From: Ettlia oleoabundans
Taxonomy: Eukaryota; Chlorophyta; Chlorophyceae; Chlamydomonadales
Length of the DNA: 11,759 nt
Assembly: GCA_019693395.1 (NCBI GenBank)
Contig: JAAMXP010000878.1
Location: 1 to 11,759 of the forward strand
Reading direction: 5' to 3'
Positions 1 to 7,500 of this stretch are shown here, in pieces; the first letter of the stretch is position 1, and each line of letters starts with the position of its first letter. A program made the position numbers and the translations under genes. The notes under the pieces are model-generated. The model saw only the letters and a list, made by a program, of their open reading frames with translations, did not search any database and was not told the origin of the DNA.

Positions 1-260
1 GGGGGGTAGCGTGGAAGGGCATTTTGCTGTCATGGGGCAAAGGGGGCCACCGAGTGCTGCCATTGCTGTGCCAGGGTGTTCATCTTGGTCTGCCCTTCCT
101 TCTTCTGCTGCCTGTTGAGGCGGCTGTCTTGGTCGCCCCCTTGCTGCTGCCACCTCTCGACTGCTGTCATGCTGTGCTGTGCTGTGCTGTGCTGTGCTGT
201 GCTGTACCGGAGCATTCATCCGTTGAATCCCTCTATGATCTTGTTGTTGTACGTGTGCAG
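1..260 (+). other. Intronic sequence of the left-edge gene
   Basis: This stretch ends in the acceptor GTGTGCAG directly before the exon at 261 and has a T/G/C-rich, low-complexity composition. It holds a GCTGT pentanucleotide array at 171-205. I could not place an upstream exon with a matching phase, so I read the whole stretch as the end of an intron that begins outside the window. Confidence 0.45.
171..205 (+). repeat. (GCTGT)7 pentanucleotide microsatellite
   Basis: Seven exact tandem copies of GCTGT lie inside the presumed intron of the left-edge gene, flanked by imperfect TGCTG-rich sequence on the 5' side. The unit is not a multiple of three, which fits a non-coding location. Confidence 0.9.
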
Positions 261-742
261 GAGGGCAAGGTCACCTCCTTCACGGGCGGCTACGTGATGG
301 ACAACCGTGTGGGAAACACAGGTGCGCCAGTTGGTTGATTGCTCCTCGCTGCTCTTGGCTGCTGTCATCCAAGCTATGTATTCTATGCTCATCCTACCAG
401 AAGAGGCGCTGTGTGTGCCGCAGTGCACCCAGGAACTGTGTTGGGTGGTGGAGAGGATGCCCCATCCTAAGCAGGCTGTGACTGCTTGTGCTGTGACACC
501 CTTCGCTCTTCCCCTTCCTTCTGCCACCCACACCCCCGGCCCACTCCGCTTCCCTTGACCATGCCACCCACCCCACCCCCTGCCTCGTGGTGCAAACTGC
601 AGATGGTCTGGGAGCGGCGTTTGGCATCCTGGCTGCCTGCGGCGTGCGCATCCCCAAGATCAACTCCCTTGAATGGGAGATACTGATCAGGGTCAACGGC
701 GCCATGCAGTGGTTGGACCGCATGTTCGGCAAGGACAAGTGA
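261..742 (+). CDS. 3'-terminal exons of an unidentified gene, possibly NTF2/SnoaL-like; 5' partial
   Basis: Two exons can be read: 261-321 and 603-742, joined over a GT-AG intron (322-602), ending in TGA. The first follows a GTGTGCAG acceptor. The junction is phase 1 and makes an Asp codon. The readable 66-residue C-terminus starts EGKVTSFTGGYVMDNRVGNT, continues DGLGAAFGILAACGVRIPK and ends WLDRMFGKDK. The run GYVMDNRVGNTDGLGAAFGI resembles, from memory, the C-terminal strand and Gly-rich turn of plastid NTF2/SnoaL-like proteins of plants and algae; this is a weak assignment. The intact splice phase, conserved-looking text and clean stop support real coding. The 5' exons and start codon lie left of the window. 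The gene converges on the minus-strand gene ending at 1547. Confidence 0.6.
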
Positions 743-878
743 AGGAGGCGACAAGTGGGGGCCACAGGAAATGCAGCACTGTGGGCAGGCACAAGTGAAA
801 TAATCTTGATGGGGGAGAGAAGGCCCAGGAGCGCAGCATTAGGAGAAGCCCTGTCCTGCCTTCAGGTTGTGCGGTGTC

Positions 879-950
879 CCACACGCTGGCTGCTGTCGCC
901 CCCGCATTTCCCAACCACACGCTGGCTGCTGTTGCCCACCCAGTTCTCAA
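879..950 (+). repeat. 36-base imperfect tandem duplication
   Basis: Unit 1 (879-914) and unit 2 (915-950) both begin CCACACGCTGGCTGCTGT and both end in CAA. They differ at five of 36 positions by my count. The repeat lies in the probable 3'UTR of the left-edge gene. Confidence 0.85.
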
Positions 951-1118
951 ATCTGTGCCATGTGCTGGGCCTTGCCAAACGCTCCTGGATTGAAATGGAA
1001 TGAATCCCAGATGCCGGGCCGCAGATATTATTGGCTGAATGCGATATTATTACTCGTTCCTTATTTTGTTTGTATTTGATCGGTCTCCTGTCTACGTTGT
1101 TGTATTGAAAAACATCTC

Positions 1119-1123
1119 TTACA
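1119..1123 (-). terminator. Putative poly(A) signal TGTAA of the secreted-protein gene
   Basis: On the minus strand the sequence reads TGCATGTAAGAG. TGTAA is the usual poly(A) signal in green algae. It lies about 424 bases past the TAA stop at 1547. The match is only five bases, so the call rests on position and on the similar spacing seen for MCMBP. Confidence 0.4.
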
Positions 1124-1460
1124 TGCAACGAACGGCCATGGCTAAAATAATCTGTGCTACCCACAAAGGCGAGGTGAAAACAGTGGAATGGTATGAAGAG
1201 GAAACAGTGCAAAGGCGGCGGGGCTTGGTACACGAGCAAAGGGTGTGGGCCCAAGCACCCAGCTAGCCCAGTTAGCCCACACAGGAGGGCTCAGTTGCCA
1301 ACCACAAAACAACGCTGTGCAGGCAAAGAGTTGGGTCATGTGTCAATAGTTGAAACAGCCCCATGCAACAGAAAGAGGCATGGAGTGGGTGCAAGCGAAG
1401 GCAGCGATGTGCGTCAGCCGCCTGCCAACCTCAGTGCGCAGCCAAAAAGCATATGCTAGG

Positions 1461-1556
1461 CTTGTTGGAGAGCTTACTAAAGCTTATCAAGCTTACTTGG
1501 AGCCTCAATAATAAGCCAAATAAGCGTTCAAAAGCTTGATTGGAGCTTAAGGCTCG
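1461..1556. repeat. Cluster of TTGGAG and AGCTT(A) repeats over the stop codon and 3'UTR
   Basis: TTGGAG occurs at 1465-1470, 1497-1502 and 1540-1545, each preceded by a CTTGT/CTTAC/CTTGA-type sequence. AGCTTA occurs at about 1471, 1481, 1490 and 1544. The reverse form TAAGC occurs twice between 1512 and 1525. The third copy overlaps the end of the minus-strand coding sequence. Several inverted pairings are possible in the transcript. Confidence 0.6.
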
Positions 1557-3648
1557 TACTCGATGCTGAGGTCCACCATGGGGATCTCCTTGTTGCCGCC
1601 GCCCACGGTGGTCTCCTTGTAGAAGCCAACGCCGCCAGAAAGCTTGCACTCCTGCACTTGTCGGGAAGGTGCGGAGGGAGGGGGCAGGTCACGATGGTAT
1701 TGAACTTGGCAGGGAATAGGCGTGAGGAGTGGGTGGGTGGGGGGGCGCGCCTGCGTGCAGCAAGCACAAGCAGCAGGCATGCTTGGATGGCGTGGCGCTG
1801 GTGGTGAAGCCGGGCGGGCAGGCTGGCGCACAACCACACCTTGCCCGTCCACTCGGATGCGCTCTTGTACTTGTGGGTGCATGAGCCGGGGGTCTTGGTC
1901 AGCACCAGCTTGGCAGGGTCGCAAACAACCTGCAACACGGTGGGTGGGCAGGCAGGCAGGCTTTCAGCGGGTAGCCAGATAGGGCGAGCGCATCTAAGCG
2001 GGACACACACTGAGCCCCGCCCGCTGCCAGGGAACCCACCCGGGCACCCAGTTGGTTGCTGCTGGTTTGTAAGGCTGCCAGTGCGGTGCCAGTGCGCACC
2101 TGCTTGGTCTCCGCCTCCAGCACGCACTCCTTGGGCACCAGCTTGATGGACACGGTGGGGCCGTCGCATGATGCGGGCACCTTCTCACCGGGGGTGAAGC
2201 TGCAGGAAGGTCCTAGGTTATGGGAAGGATGTAGGAATGGTAAAACTGTGTGTGATATGTAACGATCTTAAGTTTGGGTTGAGACACTCTGTAGGGTGGC
2301 ATACAGAGGGGCAGACAGGTGGCTGGGTGCCAAGGGAGACGAGCGGTCACGACGCCCGCGCGCGCGGGCCCCCCCCCCCCCTCTCCCCACAAACCAATAT
2401 GTCAGCGGCATGTCTGACTTTGCTTTCCGACGGCAACTCTCGGAAAACAGCGAATCCAGATGACAGAAGCGGGAAGCAGACAGGAACGGATACAGGCGGT
2501 AGCAAGTGGGGGGCCACTCACGTCTCGGGCTTGCAGAAAGACTCCTCGATGGCGGCAGCCGCCTGTGCCAGGTCAGCGGCGCTCTTGATTTTGGTCATGT
2601 TGTGCAGGTCGATGTTGGCCAGGAAGTCGGCCAGGTTGCTGCTGTACTCTGCAGGGGTTCAAAGGGAAGGGGGAAGAAGAACCACGGTGAGGGGTGTGGG
2701 CGGGAAAAGGGGTGCGGCAGAACGCTGGCCTATGCAGCCGCCGATGCCTTGGAAAAGCATGCGCAGGACAAATGATAATACAGGTGCACCACCACCACCA
2801 CCACCACCACCAGCGGCAGAAGGGAGTGAAATGCGGGTAGCCAAGGCGTGTTGCTGTTGCTCTGCACCCACCAAAGTCGCCCAGCTTGGCCCAGTCAAAA
2901 GAGGGGTTGGCCCAGCTCTCGGGCACCATGGACTGCCAGTCATCGCCGTAGAAGGAGCGCATGAAGCCCTGGAAGTTCTGCAGGAAGGCAGGCAGGCAGG
3001 CGGGCGGGTGGGGCGGGAGGGAGACGGGGCAGGACGGTTGGATGGCACTTGGCGGGGCGGGATGGGTGGGAGGAGTGCAGGGCACTACGCAGGGACGGAA
3101 GTAGGCCAGTAAAATGCAGGACGCGGCTGAGCAAGCTCAATCAGTGATGTCATGCAAGAAAAGAGCCTTGGCTTATGTTGCAAGAACCAGCAGCAGCCCA
3201 CATACCTCGCCGTCACCGACCGTCTGCAGGCGGCGCTTGCTGCCGTTGATCAGGTTGGCAACCACCCCTTTGGGGCGCTTCTCAGCAATGTTCTCGGCTG
3301 CCTCCTTGGCGTGCTCAAGGATGGAGGCATGCAGCTCCTTCAACGCGTTGGCCACTGCATAGAGGAGGGGACAGGAGGGGTGCCTCGGTCATCACGCTGC
3401 ACACTGCATCAAGTCGCTGCAGGGAGCGGAGGCTCCAAGGCAAGAACAACGGGAGATTGAGCATCAAACAAGGTTAGCAGCGGCCCGGCTGCATTTCCGA
3501 GGCAGGCAGAATGCGGGCAGACGAGGGGGCGCCCACCATCTTCCGCCGTGACCTTCGGGAGCTCACTGAGCGCATCGCTCAGTTTGCCAGCCTCAGCCAC
3601 CGCTCCAAGGGCAACGAGCCCCAACAGAATGCAGAGGGTGCGGCGCAT
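1547..3648 (-). CDS. Secreted six-cysteine protein, family not recognised; complete, seven exons
   Basis: Minus-strand exons are 3648-3537, 3354-3206, 2977-2872, 2648-2522, 2199-2100, 1929-1840 and 1651-1547. All introns are GT-AG, with phases 1,0,1,2,0,0, and the 789 bases translate to 262 residues with no internal stop. Residues 1-20 are a signal peptide (MRRTLCILLGLVALGAVAEA, likely cut near residue 20), so the product is secreted or enters the endomembrane system. Residues 38-87 are Ala/Glu/Lys-rich and look helical. Residues 88-160 hold aromatic, acidic segments (FMRSFYGDDW, SWANPSFDW) and possible N-glycosylation sites at N74 (NGS) and N139 (NMT). Residues 161-262 contain six cysteines (161,176,190,201,215,230), enough for three disulfides. 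Two adjacent exons each encode a CD-x9-P-x2-C unit. I do not recognise the family and propose no enzymatic role. It shares its promoter region with MCMBP. Confidence 0.85.
1731..1745 (+). other. G-quadruplex candidate in the last intron of the secreted-protein gene
   Basis: The plus strand reads GGGTGGGTGGGGGGG, which can supply four G-tracts of three with one-base loops. It lies in intron 6 (1652-1839), on the strand opposite the mRNA. Confidence 0.5.
2354..2381. repeat. 16-base all-GC palindrome with (CG)5 core, followed by a C13 run
   Basis: Bases 2354-2369 read GCCCGCGCGCGCGGGC, a perfect palindrome whose centre is (CG)5 (2357-2366). Thirteen C residues follow at 2369-2381. The element lies in intron 4 (2200-2521) of the secreted-protein gene. 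Alternating CG is a known Z-DNA-prone sequence; its state here is inferred only. Confidence 0.8.
2787..2810 (+). repeat. (CAC)8 trinucleotide repeat
   Basis: Eight exact CAC triplets lie inside intron 3 (2649-2871) of the secreted-protein gene. Read on the gene strand they are GTG triplets. The His/Thr/Pro runs or Trp runs that translation would give are not part of the spliced product. Confidence 0.9.
3002..3021 (+). other. Strong G-quadruplex candidate in intron 2 of the secreted-protein gene
   Basis: Five G-tracts at 3002-3004, 3006-3008, 3010-3013, 3015-3017 and 3019-3021 are separated by single bases. On the gene strand the same bases form part of the C-rich tract 25-45 bases before the acceptor of exon 3 (exon start 2977). 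It follows a GGCA tetranucleotide stretch (about 2986-3000). Confidence 0.6.
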
Positions 3649-3654
3649 GTTGTG

Positions 3655-3678
3655 CTGCTGCTACTACTGCTGCTGCTG
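3655..3678 (-). repeat. CAG/TAG triplet repeat in the 5' leader of the secreted-protein gene
   Basis: Eight triplets (CTG or CTA on the plus strand; CAG, CAG, CAG, CAG, TAG, TAG, CAG, CAG on the gene strand) end six bases before the ATG at 3648. The TAG triplets are not in frame with the ATG. Because the repeat is rich in CAG, it could also hide a 3' splice site of a leader intron. Confidence 0.7.
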
Positions 3679-3794
3679 CACGGTAGGGTCTGACCTTACC
3701 ACTGGGAGCAGTGGCAGTGTCGTAGAGGGGTGGCAAGCGCAGGGAGAACAAGGCGAAGTATTGGGAAGTGCGGGGGTTTAAGAGTTACGCCCAT

Positions 3795-3855
3795 GCCTCG
3801 GGGAGAACAGGGCGATGTACAGGGCGGCGGTACGTCTTGCCGCCCCGCCCGAGGC
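3795..3855. repeat. Nested inverted repeat upstream of the secreted-protein gene
   Basis: Outer arms GCCTCGGG (3795-3802) and CCCGAGGC (3848-3855) are exact reverse complements. Inside them, GGGCGGC (3822-3828) pairs exactly with GCCGCCC (3839-3845) around a 10-base loop. The element ends about 147-207 bases upstream of the ATG at 3648, a position that suits a promoter element or a leader hairpin. Confidence 0.65.
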
Positions 3856-4406
3856 AAGCCCTAGGCAGCAAGGGTGCAGGCCACATTGATCGCCGGTGCT
3901 CGTGAAAGCCAGCATCCGCCAGGTTTACGAGCACGAGTATTTGGCTGAGTTCGTGGAGCTGCATTCATGCTTAGCCTTGCACAGCTGCTGAACACCGCGG
4001 GATGTTCTGGCGGCGGCTCCCGCTGTTGCGCTGTCACAGCAAATAACTTGTAGCGGACCTTTCCGATAGACTTTGAACAACCAGCGGTGGATGAACACGC
4101 ACTCCACATTGTTTCAAATGCCACAAGGTCAATCAATGTGCCCAAACTTGCATGAGACAGGTGGCCACTCGCTTGCCGTGATGTGTGGTCACATGCCAGG
4201 CATGCCAGCATAAGTCAGGCAAGACAGCTCAACCTCAGACTGGCCAGCTGCCAGCTTGATACTACATAACGTACTCGGAAAGTCAGGAAACTTGTTGGGA
4301 GCATGTTGTCTCTTTGTCACCACCAGGGAAAGGAGACGACAGCACCGTTGACGCCCGCCGGGAGGTGCGGGCCCCACCGCCAGCTGGCATGCAGTGCGTG
4401 AGCGCC

Positions 4407-4414
4407 GCGGGAAT
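4407..4414 (-). promoter_or_regulatory. E2F-like binding site before MCMBP
   Basis: The plus strand reads GCGGGAAT; its complement ATTCCCGC fits the plant E2F consensus WTTSSCSS. It lies 87-94 bases before the MCMBP ATG. The Arabidopsis homologue is called E2F TARGET GENE 1, so an E2F site is expected here. An eight-base degenerate match can arise by chance, so the support is position plus gene identity. Confidence 0.4.
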
Positions 4415-4500
4415 ATGAGGCCGCTTGTGTGTGAGTTCAATGCCCCCCGTTCCTCATACCGCGATACCGCCAAATACGGGTCAGGCCAGCCTTAGAGACA

Positions 4501-7500
4501 ATGGAGGCAATCAAGAGCCCCCTGCAAATGGTCAGGGAGCTCTATGCCGCCCGATCGGATGCTGAGGACCAAGAATTCTGTGTCAAGGAGCGTTTCAGCG
4601 CGCTGCTGGCGGATCCGGAGCTTGCTGCCCAGGCAAGGCCATTCAAATGCTGCGGCACATGCCCTCTGCTCCCCCGCGGCTGCCTGTCCAAATCGCATGT
4701 TCCAATGCTGTGTGCAGGTCCCGGTGCTTACCGAAGACACCGCGGAGCTCCTGCCAAACCAGTGCCTCGTAAGGTTCAGGGGCCTGGTGAGTGCCTTCTG
4801 CGCGCGTGGCCCCGCCATCAACCCCGCCATGGATCATCACAACGAATGGCCGCCAACAGCACCCCCGACCTGCCTTGCCGCCACCGCCGCTCGCTTCCCG
4901 CCCTGCCGCCCGCCTGCAATGCGCTGCTGCCCACTCATCCCGCCTCCCTTCTTGTTGGCTTATCTCTACCTATGCAGGTGCAAGATATGCTGAACCCTGA
5001 GTACTACGTTGGCGAATACCAGCGGCCAGATGGCAGCTGGCACATCGCCAAATATGCCGACCAGGTGGGCAGTTTTGTGCGAGTGGGTGGGTGGCCAGCC
5101 AAGTCGGTTGCCGACTTGTAAGGTCAGGCGACTCATGGCCATGTGGAAGATACACAGGTGCAGCTGCTTTTATGGAAACATTCGAATAAGGCTCAAAGAG
5201 CAACATCGCCAATGCAGCGCTCCGGCCAGCCCCATCGTCATCATCACTTGCACAACCCGCTTTTGCTAATCGCTGCCCTTTGCCCACCCGGCTGTTGCCC
5301 GCTGATTGCTACCAGCAGCTGGACGCACCACTGCCAGACAGCTGCCTGGCTGGCGGTGCGTCCAGCTCCCGCATCGCTGAGCGCCGTCCACTGCTGCTGG
5401 TGCCGGTGCCCGGGGAGAGCGAGTGGGTGGCGGCACCTCGCGCAGCCGCCGCACGTGCCTCGCTGGCACCGGTGTCTGGTGCCGCTGGCGCTTCTGCGGT
5501 GCCGAAGCGGCCGCGCGAGGATGGTGCGGCAGCGACAGCGGTTGTTGACGCTGGCGAGAGCATGAGCGTGAGCATGATGGTTTCAGATGCCACGGGGCAA
5601 ACCACCGCTGATGACGGCGACAGTGCCGCCAGCCGTGCGCGGTGCATGGCAGCGGCGGGCCAGGCTGGTGCCTCAGCATCAGGTGCAGGGGCCCAGCAGC
5701 AGGAGGCCAACAGTGTATCAGCAGCGGCGGGAGCGGGCGTGGGAGAAGACCTGCCGCCGGGATGCTGCATGGCGTATGTGAGTGGAGGGGCTGCTGGCAG
5801 GCCTGAGAGGGTTGTGTGTATATCTATGTGTCACTGCCGCTTTTGGTCTTGCTTTCCCGCTGCCTCGTGGGACAAAGAAACACTTCCTTGCACGCAAAAT
5901 TTCCAGTCAGTGCCCATGCTATAGCCGCTTACCTGGCACGCCTGGTGCACCCTGATCGACATGTCACACCCATGCTGGAACCTGTGTTGAACCCAGCATT
6001 GTACTGCTGCGGGGTGCTGCAGTTGTACGACGATCAGGAGGTGAAGCTGAACGAGGTGGTGGAGGTGGTGGGTGTGCTGAGCCGAGTGCCAGAGCTGGCG
6101 GCGGCGCACATGGCGGCTGGAGCTGCCGGGCAGGTGGGTGCTGGGATTTGGAGGAAAGCGTGCCCTGGGTCCTGCGGGCTCATGCGGGCAGTTGAATGCC
6201 GGGTGCTGCGCGTAGTTGGGTGCTGGATGCTGCAGGGCCAGCCCCTGGCAAATGCCATAATGAGGCAGCCATACTTGCAGGGGCTTGCATCCGGTTGGAA
6301 ATGGCAGCAAGATGCCGGGCTGATTGTTGCTGCCTTGTTCCGCCAACCCAGCCAACGCTGGCATATCGCCATCTCCCGGCCCCGCCTTGCCGCACGTCAT
6401 CGCTGCCGTATGTACCATCGCCTCTCTCGCATTGCTTCTGTACTGCGTTTTTTTCATCGCTTCTGTAGTGCGTTTCATGCCTCCGTACCGCCAATGTACT
6501 GCAGTCCTCCATGTTGTTGGACGATGTGCTGGCTGCCCACATGCCCACCTCCCGCGTGCCACGCCTGCACGCCATCATGCTTAGCACAGGTGTGCGGACA
6601 AACAACCCCAACTGGGGTGTGAATGAGGTCTCAGATTGTAGAGAGCAGAGTGCCGTGTTACTCCCATGTCCTTGCATGCTAGCTTTGCTAACTGTGGCTG
6701 TGCTGGATGGGCTTGAAAGTGCGCCGCGCGCTGTGGGTTGCCCAGCTGAGGGAATACAAAATGGCAGGAGAAAATTTTGTTTGAACTGTCACTAGCCCGT
6801 CATCGATGTGTTTGCCTCCACCCCTGCTTGCATGAGTGCAGAGGCAGAGACCCCTCCCATGCAAGCCCCAGATGCAGCGGCGGGGGTGCCGGCAGGGGTT
6901 GCTGAAGCCCGAGCCCGGGTCCTGGGTTTCCTGTCACAAGTGCTTGGCGGCGATGACCTGGCAGCGGAGTATCTGCTGCTACAGTTGGTGGGAAGGTGCG
7001 TGGGGCTGCGGCCTCCCGTGTGTATATTGCATGTTTGTACTGCTGAGCTCTGGCTGGTAGGTCTGTGTCGGGGCGCCAACGAAAGACAAGTGCATTGATT
7101 TAACCCACCAGAGGAGGCTCAGTGAGCAGGATTCTGATAGCAGACAGCGTCAAGACATAGTTTACTCTTATGCTCACCGGTCGACAAGCTAGCAACTGCC
7201 TATGCCTGCAGGGTGCACCACCGCACCGCCGCATCAGCTGTGGGTGTGCTGGCGCTGAACCTCGTTGCAGAGCCCGGCAGCGCAGCTGCGGCAGCTGCAG
7301 GCGCGGCAGGGGCGGGCGGCAGTCGCCAGCTGTCACCACTGGGCGGTGCATTGGCGGCGGCGGTTGAAGCGCTTGTGCCGCGCTGCGTGGCGCTGCCTCT
7401 GTCCATAGAGGGCCTCAACTCGCGACCCTGGTGGCCTCGCCGTGACCAGAACACTCAACGTATCATCAGCGGGCCGCTCCAGCTGGCGGCCAACACGCAG

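Larger units (their letters stand above)
743..1546. other. Convergent intergenic/3'UTR region between two tail-to-tail genes
   Basis: The plus-strand gene stops at 742 and the minus-strand gene stops at 1547, so this stretch holds the 3' untranslated regions of both. It contains a 36-base tandem duplication (879-950), a minus-strand TGTAA signal (1119-1123) and a cluster of AAGCTT/TTGGAG repeats (1461-1556). I saw no TGTAA on the plus strand here, so the 3' end of the left gene is not set. Short open frames present on both strands show no recognisable protein. Confidence 0.6.
3649..4500. promoter_or_regulatory. Divergent promoter region between the secreted-protein gene and MCMBP
   Basis: The two start codons point away from each other and are 852 bases apart, so both promoters and 5' leaders must lie here. 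Visible elements are the CAG repeat of the leader (3655-3678), a nested inverted repeat (3795-3855), GAACA/TGTTC arms around CCGCGGGA (3990-4007), ATGTG/CACAT arms (4181-4194), two adjacent CATGCCAG units (4192-4208) and an E2F-like site (4407-4414). I found no clear TATA box. Open frames of up to about 116 codons exist on the minus strand, but nothing in them looks like protein. Confidence 0.55.

Noticed and set aside
2573..3085. An open frame on the minus strand with a Trp run from the (CAC)8 repeat
   Set aside because: Only 2872-2977 and 2573-2648 overlap real exons; the Trp run lies in intron 3, between a good donor (2871) and a good acceptor (2649).
3861..4211. A 116-codon minus-strand open frame in the divergent promoter
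   Set aside because: It has no family resemblance, lies where two promoters must be, and offers no convincing splice join to the secreted-protein gene.
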